Assembly (NCBI GenBank): GCA_033675265.1
Contig: JAUJYZ010001280.1
Coordinates: forward strand, 186,001 to 250,000
DNA: 64,000 bases
DNA from: Actinostola sp. cb2023
Taxonomy: Eukaryota; Cnidaria; Anthozoa; Actiniaria; Actinostolidae
Direction of reading: 5' to 3'
In this document: positions 10,609-23,604 of the stretch, piece after piece
How the letters are laid out: each line of letters begins with the position of its first letter
Numbering within the stretch: position 1 is the first letter of the stretch
Position numbers and translations under genes: made by a program
Notes under the pieces: generated by a model
The model's input: only the letters and a program-made list of their open reading frames with translations
Database searches by the model: none
What the model was told of the DNA's origin: nothing

Positions 10609-13600
10609 TCACCATCTTTGGCCGCGAAATCCTCCCCGGCCTCTTGCTCTTCCTGCAAACTGTGGAGAACCACGCATTTGGGGGCTTCCACCCCTTCCGT
10701 AAAATGGTGGTTGACCTCTTCCTTGACCACCGTAGAAAGGTGGAGCTGGAGGATGTATCCCTGAACCCTGCAGATTGGGATACGAGTTCATGGGTGGTGG
10801 ACCTCTGGTTGATGGAGGGGGCCCACCCATTGGTGGTCCTGACAACAAAGACTGTGGTGGTGGTGCATTATTCATCGGCATCCCAGGTTGGTTAGGAGAT
10901 CTGTGTGGTTGGTAACCCCTTCCACCTCGCCCTGGATGAGGTTGGCCTCTTCCACCAAACGACTGTGGTCCACTTCCTTTGCCGTAGGGTGGCGGTGGTG
11001 GAGGAACACGTCTACCCCTCGTGCTGCTCTGTCCTGTGGTGACTGTAGAAATGGGCTGACCAGGAGGTGTCCCAAGAATTGAAGATAAAGGGGCACTACT
11101 TTGAGAGGTGTCGACTTTCTTGTCTTGTGTCTGTAAATCTGTTTTCTTGGGCTCTTGTGCGGCATTTCGTTTTGGGTCAACATCTGGTTTGCGTTGCAGT
11201 GGTGGTCCACTTGGCCTGTCCACTGCTTTCCTTTGAAGAGGTGGCCTGCTTTGATAAGATGGTCGGCTAGTCTTGTCTGGTGGATTCTGAGCAATCACGT
11301 GGGAAGATGCACTCTGTTGGTTCCTACTTGTTCTGTCACCAGTAGTGGTCGGTTGATCTATTCCTCTCTCCTTACCACTCTCCTTGCCACTCTCCTTACC
11401 ACTCTCCTTAACACTCTCCTTAACACTCTCCTTACCACTCCCTTGACTCGGCTGCACCTGTCTATTGTCCTGATTGAGAGGCGCCTTTCTTGCTTCCTGG
11501 GCTGTTGTAACTTGGTTCGTTGGTCTTGCATTTTTGGGATCCACAGTGGATGGTTTCTGTCTAGGTCTATCAGCCGACAATAGCCTCTCATTTCTTGGGG
11601 AATTATTGTCATTGTGAGCTTGATCCTGAGCTTGATTTGGTGGTCCTGATCTACTACTGTTAGGTCCAGGTCTGCCTCTTTGAGCTTGATTTGACGGTCC
11701 CTGTCTATTAGTCTGACCTTGATTTGGTGGTCCTGGTCTACTACTGCTACCTTGATTTGGCGGTCCCGGTCTATTAGTCTGACCTTGACTTGGCGGTCCT
11801 GGTCTACTACTGCTACCTTGACTTGGCGGTCCTGGTCTATTAGTCTGAGCTTGGTATGGTGGTCTACCTCTTTGAGCTTGATTTGGCGGTACTGGTCTAT
11901 TACTGCGGCCTTGATTTGGCGGTCCTGGTCTACTACTTTGAGTCTGGCGTGATGCACCCGCTCTGTGTTGAGATGGACCTTGCGATGAGTCGGCCCTGTG
12001 TTTTTCTTGCTCCGATGGTTTTAGTGGCTGGCCAGAACCTTCACGAGACCTTTCTCTCTGTCTTTCTTGATATGTCACCGGTCTTGACTTGTCACTCTCA
12101 TCCTGGTCAGCTGTCTTCTCACAGTAGGACCTTCCTCTTTCTCTGTTGTCCTGCGGCAATGGTCTGCCATTAGGCTCTCTCTGTGATCTTTGTGGAGGAT
12201 CTCTGTGAGAATGATTTCGATGGTCACGTTCTGTAGTAGAAGACTGAGATCTAACATCTGAAATTCTCTCTTCCTCGTAAGGTGGGTATTGCCCACCATG
12301 ATCGAAGGAGTCTTGGACAACCCTAAAATCGTGCTCACTTCCTTCTATAGACATAGACATTGCACTTCTTTTCGAGCTGTTACTTTCACGATCCTCCGAT
12401 GTCCTTCTTCTGTGTCTGTCATAGTCAGAGTCTCTTAGTAGTGAACGTTCACTATAGGGTTGATGACGATCATAGTCAGGAACTTCATCTCTGCCCCTCC
12501 TGTCAGAAGATCTTTCCAATTCCATCTGTGACGTCTCATCAGACCTGCCATATTCTTCGTACACAGAAGGATCATTACCACTTCTTGAGGAGGTAGAGGT
12601 GTCTCTTTGGTCGGGTTCACGTGAAGAGGTCCTCCTTTCATGGCTATACTCATCTCTTGTTCTTTGATCTAATTCTGCCTCGTGTTCTACATTAGAACCA
12701 GCTTCCCTGAGACGCCAATCTCTTAATCGTAACCGGTCATAATCCCTTACTCGGTTTCTCTCTTCGACGTCTTCTGAAGTCTCACCACTGCTATATCGTT
12801 CTGGACTTTCTATAGCCTGTTGACGATCTCTCATTCCCAAGTCTTCTTTCTTGAGTTCTTCCACTGGGGTTGGAGTTGTTTCTACAGGCGCGCTGCCAAT
12901 AACAGATTGAAGGAGTGAGGACTTCTCGCGCACAAACAGTTCTATATGTTTCATGCTCTTCACATGCAGCTCTTTGGCTATCATAGATTCCATGTGACAC
13001 TGACATATCTTGCAGAAATATCCTTCGGGCCCACTTTCAGAAATTCGTACGATACATTCTTGGCCAACGTAAGTGTTTGGTGCAGCTTCTGGGGTATCAC
13101 CTTTGGATGCAGGAGACAAATTCGAGCTGTTTCCTTTGGCAGGAGGTCTCAATGAAACTGGGTTTCCCTTCTTGAGGATAGATTTTAATGGTTTTTGCTG
13201 ATCAGCTTGAGATTCCTCTCTTCTAAGATGAAACTGCTGCTCCCTTGTCAAAGTCTGCTCTTCCTCAAACACCATTTGAGGTGGTGCAATCTCAACAGGT
13301 TTCTTTGGTGGCTCAGGTTCGACTTTGGGCGTTTCCTGTTGGGACAATCCTTGACTCTTCGCAAACTCTGAAAGCTGTGCACCAAGAAAAGAAATAAGTT
13401 CTTTTTCTCCTATACCCCTGGACGCCATTTCCAGGAGAAGACCGGGATTAGCTTTAGAAGCAAGCTGAGCAATCAGACCTGTCGGAGTGGCAGCAGCAAC
13501 ATCTGGGGCAAGATGCTCTTCATGTTGAGGAAGACTTTCTTCTACAGCTACCGCACCGACATAGTTTGGATCAAGCTGACTTGGATCGATCTGTTCAGCA

Positions 13601-16600
13601 ACTTGATGAGGGTAGTGTTGCCCCTCTTGAGGTTGCGAGTGCTGGTATTCTGTATATGCTTCAGCTTCTTCGGGATGAGTCCCCTCAGCACCATACCACT
13701 GTTGTTCAGCAGCATAACCTTCCCATTGCCCAGCATCTCCAGAGTACTGCTCTTCTGTGTAGTACGACTCTTGACCTTCACCTCTATAATCGTACTGTGC
13801 TTCCTGCGTAGCACCTACAAAGAAACAACATATGAGCATCACTTGTCTTAACCTTGGCTGATCACTGGTATGGTAAAGAACAGGGTAAGGTATTACCTGG
13901 ATATGGCTCTTTAGTTGTTCCTTCAGAAACAGCTGCTGCTTGTCCTTCTTGGCTTGCACCCGCGTAGTCAAGGTATCCCTCGTTACCCTGCCAATTATCG
14001 CCTTCTGTACGATATTCTTGCCCCTATAAACATCAGCAAGATCAGTATTTTTGAATAAATTCACTGTGGGTTTATAACCAAGGGAAAATGCTTGCAGTGA
14101 TCAACTCTTTAAGTTAGTAGAATACAAAACTTCTAAAGAGTATCATATCACTTCACTGGACTTCTACTGACTTGCTGTTGTGGAAAAAGCAAAGATGAGA
14201 ATGGAAGGAATGAAGGGAAAACGCGAGCAAAACATTTAATTACCATACACCAATTGGATTACAACACAAAGATATATACATACCTCAAATGGATTTCCAG
14301 CAACGTACCCTTCGGGTCCTTCATATCCTACAATATTGCCTTCTGCATCATAGTAATAGCAATATTCACCTTCCTCGTTTGGTTGAGATGCAGCATTTTC
14401 ATCATACCACCCTTGCTCTTCACCATAATTCTCGTAAGTACCTTCAGGGTACTCTTCATACACTTGGCCATATTCACCATAAGATTCACCTTGAACAACG
14501 TCAGGGTTGACTAACTCACTTTGTGCAGCTTGGGGTACAGTGTTTTGTGCATCATTAGTATTTTCTGGTTCTTTTTCCTTTTTCTTCTTTTCTTTCTTAT
14601 CTTTCTTTTCCTTCCTCCGCTTGCTCTTCTCTTCTTTCTCTTTCTTGCGTTTCTCTTTTCTTTCTTTCTTTTGTTCGTCTTTGGATATGTCATCATTAAA
14701 GTCATTTGGTTCAATAACAGACTTCATTTCAACTTCTCTTTTCACTTCAATCACTCTTTGGTCTTCAGTATTCTTCAATTCAGTTTTGACTTCGCTGCTC
14801 TTTCTTTCTTCAGCAACAGGAGCTTGCTCGGGCCAAACAGGAGTCCATTTACCCCTTTCTTTCTTTTCTTGTGGCCAAGGCTTTGCGTTAAACACTTTAT
14901 CAACTTCTTTGTCGAACATATGCTTTCTTTCCTTATCTTCTTCAGTTTCTTCCGGTGATTCAGTTTGTTGAGGTTCTTCGTCCTCAGGTTCTTCTGGTGC
15001 AGAAAAGAGGGGGTGTGCCTTGATTGTAAGACCACGCCCTTTGGGGAGATGCATGCCCTTGCTGAAGGAACCCACTGTCCTTGTTACTGTTCTTGGCAAG
15101 AAGACACCAGATCCGGCTGCACCCTTCAGTTCTTTCAAAGCCACAACCGCAGGTGACACTGAAGTAGCACCATTAGGCTTTTCTCTGGAGGATTTCTCCA
15201 GAACATTTCCAGGAACTGTTTTAGCTTGTTTATCTCCTCCAATTTTTGCATCAGTTTTTTTGCCAATATCATCTTTTTTTCTTTTAGGCACATCCTTATC
15301 TGCACCTTTCTTGTTGTCGTGTTTCAGCTTTTCTTTGCCATCTTTTGAAGCAGTTTTTCCATGAGATTGTTTTTCATTCTTGTTATTAGTGTAAACTTCG
15401 TCAAAGCTCCAACTTCTGCTTCGATCTTTTCTTTTTCTGCTCCTACTTCTACTAGAACTCTTACTTCTACTTCTTCTTCTGTCTTTACTACTAGTCTGAC
15501 TTTTAGCAGTACTTCTTGTCCTACTGCGACTCCTGCTTCGACTGTCACTGCTGTAACTTCTACTCCTACTCTTGCACTTTGATGATCTTGTCTTTTTGCT
15601 TCGACTACGACTTCTGCTACTTGAACTAGAACTAGAACTGGTATAGCTACTGCTGGAGCTTCTACGTCTTCGCTTATTTGTATTTCTGCCATGGCTCCTG
15701 CTGCGACTTCTGCTCCTCCTACGGCTTCTACTGCGTGAACTGGAACTGCTACTTCTTGAACTGCTTCTACTTCTTCTTCTGCTTGGCTTTCTATCAAATA
15801 TGTGTCTTCCTCTTGTTGGCATAAAGCCTCTTCCACCTCGAAATCCTCTGCCTCTTCCTCTGCCTCTTGACACATCAAACCCCCTACCTCTACCCCAGCT
15901 TCTGCCTCTTCCACGCACTCCTCGCCCTCTGATGTATCTGCCACCATAAGCACCTCTCACAGCCTTTTCTGATTCTTTCTTTTCTGCTAGACTTGATGAC
16001 CACTCTCTGGAATGTTTTTCAGAAGAGTGACTGCCACCAACTTTCTTAGAGGGAGGGGTAGGAATCTTTGGGGGTAACGTTGGTCCATAAGTGGTACTAT
16101 CTTTGTCTGCACCCAATTTGCTTGCTTCTAACTTGGAAGTAGGGTTAGCACCTCCAATCATTGTATCAATCACTTTCTCCCATTTGGATTCACTCTGATT
16201 TAGGTCAGTGGAATTCTTGGATTTATCCATCTTTCTTTTCTTTCCACTTTCACCTCCAGTACGAAGACTGTCAATGTCCGCAGAAACATTAGATATGGAC
16301 AAGTCATTTAACTTTCTGAAGTAGTCTTCTTCTTCTTTGGGAAGAGCATTATCTCCTGTTTGAATGCTTCTTAGGTAAGCCAGTTCCTTCAAAGTCTCAT
16401 TGATATCCAACTCTTCAGTGACCACTTTACTTTTATATGAACTAGAACCACCAGCGGCAAAAAAAGGTTTCCCAAGTTCATAGCTACTGGGAACCCCAGT
16501 GGCACCCTTTTTCTTGCTTGAGCTTTCGTCGCCTCGTTTTGATCCCCTATACTTGTCACTTCTACCCTTTGATGACGATGACTTCCTAGTGTCATTTGTG

Positions 16601-19600
16601 TCAGTTCTTTTGCTTTCAGAACCTTTGTCTTTGGAATCAAACTTTGAATCATAAACCACTGAACCTTTGCTGGAATGTTTTTGATCTTTCTTGGAGACTG
16701 CGTCAAGTGACTTGTCACTTTGAGAAGTTTTTCTCTGTCTATCGATGAGAGATCTCAGATCATCTTTATCCCCTTCTAGTGGTACTTTCTCTCCAATGCG
16801 ATGGGAATAGTCAAAGGTCTCGATAGTGGATCTGTCACTATATGATGGATCCACAAGACTTTTTGTGCCAGACGAATCCATGGTTTTGCCAATGTTGACC
16901 ACTAGGGATCCTTCAAAATGAGAAATGAGGAAAAAATCAACCTCCTCACAAAACACACAGACAGAACAAAACAGACTAAATGGGAAATTAAACAAATGGC
17001 AATCAAGCCCCAGTTTAGTAATACCCACTTTAGACATGGTGTTCAGTTCATTTAAAAATCACATGCTTTGGTTCTGATAGTGATAATGGGAGATCAACTG
17101 CACGACAGATACCTGTTTCTTCGTTGCCTTCAATAGTTCGTGTTAGCTTTGGTATTTTGTCTCTCAGGTCTGCTGACAGAGTTATTTCAGAGTCATCTCT
17201 CGGTCTTTTGAATGCCTAAAGAACAACAGAACAAGAAAAAAAAACTCCATTTGGTCAAGTATTGATACTCCTACATGGGAAATAAAAGAAACCCTGAACA
17301 TTGCTACATGTATAATCAAATCTCATTGAACATATGCTCTCGCGTCCTCATGGACAAGAGGTTGGAGCCAGAGGAAACCAAGGTTTTAACTTTTCAACTT
17401 CCAGCAATCCCTTCTCCATATTTACATGTAGGTTAGTACCACATGCCCAAACAAAACAACAACCCCAATGAGTGGCCAGTTCACCAGTGTTCTCAGGAAA
17501 TGCCATTTTGTTCATCATTATTTTAGTAATTTTGACAACATAGATGTTATGCAGCCATATGTGGCAGAGAAAGGAAGAGTCAGCTAGATGCCATTGGTTC
17601 TGGAGAACACTGGCAGACTGGTGCCCATTTATAGGTTTTCCAATTGATAAAGGCTCACTTTGTTTGCATCTTCTAATGACATTAGTAAGAACACTTTGCA
17701 GTACCATGAAAGGTAATTACATACATGATATACAATATAGATACCAGTTGTTCAAAGCCTGGATAGCACTGTACAGTGGAACCTGGTTAATACGGACACC
17801 ATCGGGACGAGATGCAGTGTCCATATTAAACCAGGTGTCCATATTAAACAAGTATATTTTATAGGCATTTGTATGAGTTTCGATTCGGCAAAGACAGAAC
17901 AACATGTTCATAATAACCAGGTGTCCATATTAACTGGGTGTCCATAAGGCCGGGTTCCACTGTATTTGTAAATTGAACAATTAATTAGATGATGCTATTA
18001 TCCAATATATTTACACATTGAATAAGACTTTATCCACAGATAGTGTTATCCACTCTTTGACAGCATATTAGAAAAGAACAAAAACAACATGTAGATAATA
18101 ACAAATGTAATCAGCACATGTAATCAAGACCTTACTTCAACATAAGCCACCGAAGAAGAAAGGATATTGGCATTAGACATTGCCTGGTATCAGACGGTAC
18201 CAAGTCTGTCTATTTAATTCCATTCTCCAATATCATTACTTAGTATTAGCCCATCTTTTTGGTATCTATGACACATACACTGTACTAGTATTGATAGTGT
18301 GTCATATTGTGTATTTATGCTGTATAATGATCACAAAGTGGTGTCATTATACAAGTTGTATCCTAAGATATCATCAGCAGTGCATAATATTAGGTTGCAT
18401 CCTGCGAAAAAAAGAATAAAACATAGATTTTCAGTATCTATAGATAAACAATGACATCTTGACGAAAACAAACAGTTTTGTACAGAATAGGTATACTGTA
18501 TACATACGAAAGCCGAGAAGGGCCACCTATTTCCGACTTCTACTTTTTGATTTCCGACTTCAAAATTTCCGACTTCAAAATTTCCGACTTCAAAATTTCC
18601 GACTTCAAAATGTGGTACTAGCTTTAATTCCCATCTCCTTCCACGGTTTTATATATTTTCTGTCACGGTCTTCCCGTTCCTTCCCTCGGTAGCCGTTGTT
18701 TGTTCTCTCTTGTTGTCTGTTATTTATTTTTTATTTGCTTGTTATCTATTCCTTCACTCTATACGTTCTATCCCTTCTCCATGGTCGTTCTTTTTGCCTT
18801 GTCCAAAACCACCTTCCCTCCCTCCCCTCCCTACTTAGCCACCCTCCCCTCCCCTTGCACCCTATTTTTATACCTTCCTTTATTTATTCATCATTTTGTG
18901 TACCAAATATGATTGATATTTTCACTTTATTTTCATATTTTTCATTTCTTTTTCTTTAAATCTATCTATCTATCTATCTATTTATTTATTTATTTATTTA
19001 TTTTTATTTATTTTTATTTTTTTTTTTTTTATTATTATTATTTATTTTGTTTTTAAATTTAATTTTAATTTTTAATTTTTACTTTCTTCTTCCCTCGTCT
19101 CCTTCTTTCAATATGTATGGATTGAATTGCATTTGCCGCCCATAAAAAATGACCCAGAACTTTTCTCTAACTCCTGAAATATGGCACGAATAATAGGAGA
19201 TTCATTTCTATGACTAGTGTTAAGGGAGGCTCTAGGCAGTTGTTGGGATCGTAGTTTAATCAAGCTCTGGCTGGCTAGGACTAATTACAAGTTGTGGTGC
19301 GGTCACCCGTATAGTGACGCACTAATTGTCTATCATTATATCAATGTCAGTTTGATCTAGGGTTGTGATTGGCTGATACTATGTGCTTCTAGACTTACAA
19401 TTATCAAATATGCAGCTAAGTCGTACAAGTAATCTAAAGATTCTATTTAGTTAACTTCTGCAACACTGCAACAAAGATACACTGTTGGATAGTAATAATT
19501 ATAAGTTATCTGATTGTGTCTAAACATTGTAAGTGGGAAATAGGAATAAGAAGTTCTGACAAGGTATATATAGTGTCTTCGGGTGTGGTAGATAATTGTG

Positions 19601-22600
19601 TGGGGACTATGCCAAAATAGGAGGAGACTGGATAATAAGAAAATAAGAAATTGCATGATCTAGAACACAATCTGGTTCTAGAGATAATGAACTAAAGTCT
19701 TAATGGTATTGACTTGTCTTAACCAGAAGTGTTTTGAGAATACACAGAAATTAACAGTATCAGTAAGATCCGTAAATATGTTGTATAACACTAGCTCTTT
19801 TGAGATGTAATCGCTTAAGAACTCTTTTGATTGTTCGAACTGAGATGATAATCCCATGACATAATGCTAGAAATCCAGCGATCTCAACGTTGGTATAATC
19901 TTGCTGAAAGTAATTCTTGATCAAGTCATCTCTTCCTAAGCCATTGTTAGGTTGAAGTGCTGCTGTATATGATGGCAAAACACATGACGAGTCTTGGATT
20001 CTTATCAACACCAATAATACCAGAAATGGGATACGGAAGAAGATTAACACATTTTTCATGTCTAACTAGCTCAAAGAAGCTCAGTTCAAGCAGACCTAGT
20101 GAGCATGCTCAGTAGCTTGACAGATTTAGGAAATTTTGAAGTCGGAAATTTTGAAGTCGGAAATTTTGAAGTCGGAAATTTTGAAGTCGGAAATTTTCAA
20201 GTCGGAAATTTTGAAGTCGGAAATTTTCAAGTCGGAAATTTTCAAGTCGGAAGTCAAAAAGTAGAAGTCGGAAATAGGTGGCCCTTCTCGGCTTTCGTAG
20301 TATACATGTATCAAACAAGAAAAAAGACTGTTTCTTCCAAATTCCAGATACTGAGAAGTACATTGAAAACTAAGATACAGCCAAGCTTTCTAACCAACTT
20401 CAAGGTTTTAGGAAATCGAAGGATGCACTCTTTTCAGTGTCCAATATACAATGTATATTAGGAAATTCAAAGTTAAAGATGACCAAATTTTATGCTAATT
20501 AGGGGATGTGCACTGGCATCATGAACTCGTGCAGAGCACTTCTTGGACGTGCAAAGAATCATGGGAAACTTAATCAACTGCACTTTTAAAGCGTTATATT
20601 GATGAAGAATTTTCCCCAGTTCAGATAGAACGTCAAGCACTACCATCATTTTCTCCGCTGCAACAGGGAAGAAGGGTAGAAAACAGGGTAGACTTGAGTT
20701 TAACATGGATCTTTGCATGTGCAAAATGTGCTCATGCGTATTCATTTGCCTATTTATTTATTTTTTTAATTTCCAAACATCATTCTCAATAATGATTTCC
20801 TTTATTTTTGTCCTCATGAACTATTATTGAGTGCGATAGGATTGAAAGCCACCAACTGAACTGTTGGAGCACCCCTGTAGGCATGGTGTGCCATAATGGG
20901 ACAAGCATTACTATTTTGTTGTAAGTATTTTAAACAATTTTATTTAACTTACCAATCTGAATTCAGAGCGTAACCTCTTGTTTCATCTTTACTCTTCCAG
21001 TAGACTTTTCAAAATGGAAAACTGGAGTTTATCCTGTTTACATATATTCTTCCCATTCTCTTTCATTTTCTCTTCCTTTTCCTACAGGGGACGGGGGTAC
21101 TCAGAAAAAAAAATTGATGGAGGGTTTTGATTCCATAGCCAAAAACACCCATGGGCCGCTGGGCAAAACTTTTATGTGGACCAAATCAGTGAGTTAGACA
21201 AAGTTGGCATGATTTTGTTATAAATAAACTGTTTGATAATAAATATTGATTACCAACTTGAAGGATGATACATCATTGTTTACAAGTCCAAGAATGTACT
21301 CGGAAAAGAAATGGTCAGGTATATTAACCCTTGTCCTGCTACTCACGAGTATATACTCATTTCCAGTATCCTATTTCACACTGCGACTCACGAGAATACT
21401 CATTTCCGGTATCCTATTTCACACTGCTACTCACGAGTAGACTCATTTCCAGTATCCTATTTCACACTGCGACTCACGAGAATACTCGTTTTTTAATTAT
21501 GTGCATACATTAACCTCTGTAACTCACGTGTACGTGCATGCTTTTCCTTGAAACTTTCCATGTGTTGTGTTACATAACAAAGCCATCAGCCAATCATTTT
21601 TCAGATTTTGTTCACATGGTTTGACGCGAGATAAAAGCTGCGTGACTTTCTTGATCGTCATGTCGGCTCTGTTTACACAAAGATGGCGAACTACCTTGAC
21701 GAAGAAGGCGAAATATACGTGATTTTAAACGACTCTTGTGACAAAGAAACATTTTAATTTTCAAAATGAACCCTTTATATCATGATGACAGAAATTCAGG
21801 ATCTGAAGAAATGGAAAATGTAGCTCCAAGTCTCCAAGAGTCAGCTTAGCTGAGCGATCCCGAAGCCGTGAGCGTTTCGAAGGTCTTCCAGAATTTCAAG
21901 AAGATCGTTGACACAAAGCAGATTTAAACGAGAAATGACCTCTTCTGAAGTATTTGAGGCATTAGGCAATGAAAAATCGTTGAGGAAACCAAGTCAAATT
22001 CAATTCCTGATTTTCTATGATTTTTTAAATTGACTAACTTTTTATGTAAAAAGAACCCCGCAGGGAGGGTTAGCTCAGTTGGTAGCAGGACAAGGGTTAA
22101 TGTATATTTATTTGTTTCCGGTCCAGTATCCTAAGAAATTGCACACTCTGCGGTATCCTTTGAAAACAAAAAAAAAAAAAAAAAATATTTGGTTTTGTTT
22201 GTTGTGTGCATTTTTTTTAATTTTTTTTAATCAAGCTCTGGCTGGCTAGGACTAATTACAAGTTGTGGTGCGGTCACCCGTATAGTGACGCACTAATTGT
22301 CTATCATTATATCAATGTCAGTTTGATCTAGGGTTGTGATTGGCTGATACTATGTGCTTCTAGACTTACAATTATCAAATATGCAGCTAAGTCGTTTAAA
22401 GATTCTATTTAGTTAACTTCTGCAACACTGCAACAAAGATATACACTGTTGGATAGTAATAATTATAAGTTATTGATTGTGTCTAAACATTGTAAGTGGG
22501 AATTTTTTGAATTTTTTAATTTTTTTTTGCAGCTCACGTTTTGTCGTGGCAAACAGTTGGCGAAAGATTACACAAAGGAAAAAATAAGAATTAGTTATTT

Positions 22601-23604
22601 ACCGGATAGGGAAAAACTGTGTCCTCGGCCTACGGCCTCAGTCCGTATGCTCAAGACCTCGGGCACATTTTTCACCTATCCAGACCTCCCGACCAGTAAA
22701 TAACCTCTATATATGTGCGGCGAGATCTTCAGACCTGGACCCCATTTTCCAAATTTTTGGCTCATTGGATTTCCGACTTTGAAAATGTTTTGATAAATGA
22801 TTCCATTCCTTACTGCATGCGGGGATAGGTAGATGAAGATAACATGATCCAGGTACATGATCAAGAGGATCAGTCGAGAAGGGAACTGGAAAGGGATAAA
22901 ATCTTGAATAGCACATGGATAATAATTCTAACTTATTTTCGATCCACTCTTTTTTTTATTTATTTTTTGTATGAGAAGTGCAGTGTAGTGCTTATTCAGC
23001 TATTGCAGTGTGACTTTTGCCGGTGTCTCTATTGATTTTATGTAAGGTCTGACAATCACTAAGATAATTAATATAACTGCAGCTGCAGAGAAGAATTTAA
23101 CACCAACATATAAAAGACATTTTTGACAAATTAAAACGACGTTTTGCCAAAAGAAGAAGCTATCAGAGAGAAAATATAGTTTGAACGCTGAAAAGAAAGA
23201 ACAAAAATCCTCCAATTTTAAACTTGGCTCGCCCTATAGTACTAATAACTTACTATACATTTGCAATCGCGGCATTTAATACTAGTGTAACAGAATCAGA
23301 AATATTTTACACAATAAACTGTTGAAGATATAAAGTTAAAACATCTTTAACTGGATGTATCATATTGTAATTGAAATACTAGATTTTATCGCGAGAAAGC
23401 TGCACACTTTACCTCTGATCCTGTTGTAGCGAGCACGTTGTCTTGACCGGATTTCAAGTCCACTGCTCCGGTTTCACGTCGAGCAGTTTCATATCTCTCT
23501 CTCCCTTCTTGCTTTGAAGGAGCATCAAGTTTCTTCTTACGATTCATACCCCTCTTCATCTCGACGGGATGGAATTTCCAGTTTAAAAACGCCGAAAAAT
23601 CCAC
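10609..23604 (-). CDS. RS-rich, matrin-type zinc finger nuclear protein (about 2,100 aa)
   Basis: Six in-frame exons: 23413-23604 (MDFSAFLNWKF...; donor gtaaag; less certain), 18136-18183 (SNANILSSSVAYVE), 17113-17215 (AFKRPRDDSEITL), 14284-16910, 13897-14023 and 10609-13814, with matching phases at every junction. If the first exon is wrong, translation can start at the ATG at 18180 (2,035 aa). Order: Ser/Lys-rich N-terminus; RGRG block (about 430-480); Arg-Ser domain (about 490-620); Lys/Glu coiled stretch (about 855-890); acidic Tyr-rich part with YCYYYDAEGN near 965; a C2H2 matrin/U1-type finger (CKIC...HVKSMKH) near 1300; Arg/Glu/Ser region; repeats of RPGPPNQ near 1650-1740; Pro/Gly/Arg-rich C-terminus ending RGRGGFRGQRW. 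RS domains plus this finger suggest nuclear speckle or pre-mRNA function (inference). I do not recognise the orthologue. Confidence 0.8.
17774..17962. mobile_element. Pogo-like MITE, TA target duplication
   Basis: TA-CAGTGGAACC at the left and GGTTCCACTG-TA at the right, with internal copies of ggtgtccatatta. It lies in the intron between the exons at 18136 and 17215. Confidence 0.85.
19256..19545. repeat. Interspersed repeat block, copy 1
   Basis: This block starts ttaatcaagctctggctggc and is almost identical to 22227-22503 for about 280 bp. It shares tgcggtcacccgtatagtg and ggctgatactatgtgcttc. Copy 1 is inside the 1.8-kb element, so copy 2 probably came from a related element. Confidence 0.9.
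19760..20059 (-). pseudogene. Transposase/integrase N-terminal helix-turn-helix fragment
   Basis: The frame encodes RDDLIKNYFQQDYTNVEIAG followed by FLALCHGIIISVRTIKRVLK and RLHLKR. This is the pattern of the HTH region of a group of animal integrase-core proteins (a YF..x.T..EI..L...H...IS.RTlKR.L motif). No DDE catalytic part is seen downstream before 18.5 kb, so only the DNA-binding exon survives. The assignment to a named superfamily is uncertain. Confidence 0.5.
21328..22096. mobile_element. PiggyBac-like non-autonomous element (TTAA duplication)
   Basis: TTAA-CCCTTGTCCTGCTAC at the left and GTAGCAGGACAAGGG-TTAA at the right: the TTAA duplication and CCCT start are those of piggyBac elements. 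The left part carries 3.4 copies of a 43-bp tandem repeat (ctcacgag...tcatttccRgtatcctatttcacactg, about 21340-21490). The middle has a short frame MANYLDEEGEIYVILND and a stop soon after. No transposase domain remains. Confidence 0.85.
22227..22503. repeat. Interspersed repeat block, copy 2
   Basis: Near-identical copy of 19256-19545, with a small deletion after cagctaagtcg. It starts within T-rich DNA and ends at gtaagtgggaa. Confidence 0.9.
22594..22704. mobile_element. Short foldback element
   Basis: gttatttaccggatagggaa is mirrored imperfectly by cctatccagacc...cagtaaataac. The GC-rich centre (cctcggcctacggcctcagt) separates the arms. Confidence 0.6.

Larger units (their letters stand above)
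18505..20299. mobile_element. 1.8-kb DNA transposon remnant with minisatellite-bearing inverted ends
   Basis: acgaaagccgagaagggcc (left) is inverted at the right (ggcccttctcggctttcgt). Each arm continues with acctatttccgacttctac and then a 15-bp array, ttccgacttcaaaat, of about 4 copies on the left (18539-18613) and about 8 copies on the right (20129-20252, inverted). tatacat occurs just outside both ends. The interior holds a minus-strand HTH fragment at 19760-20059 and a block duplicated at 22227. Confidence 0.75.
18184..23412. other. Transposon-filled 5' intron
   Basis: This is the probable first intron of the RS/zinc finger gene. It contains the 1.8-kb terminal-repeat element (18505-20299), the piggyBac-like element (21328-22096), a duplicated 280-bp block (19256 and 22227), a foldback (22594-22704), (tatc)n/(ttta)n microsatellite DNA at about 18958-19060 and poly-A/T tracts near 22160-22230. 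A frame at 20473-20745 (-) has no recognisable domain. Confidence 0.55.

Noticed and set aside
10605..13851. Several plus-strand and alternative-frame proteins of 64-199 aa inside the zinc finger gene
   Set aside because: They are shadows of a long low-complexity Arg/Pro/Ser coding exon on the minus strand.
15324..15953. 209-aa Glu/Val-rich minus-strand protein
   Set aside because: It is the alternative frame of the Arg-Ser repeat region.
14236..17037. A separate gene starting at the ATG of the 14236-17037 frame
   Set aside because: That ATG is upstream of a splice acceptor at 16911; phase-matched exons at 17113-17215 and 18136-18183 fit better.
10609..23604. Assignment of the RS/zinc finger gene to ZNF318
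   Set aside because: It shares general features (RS, matrin-type finger) but I see no family-specific stretch, so no symbol is given.
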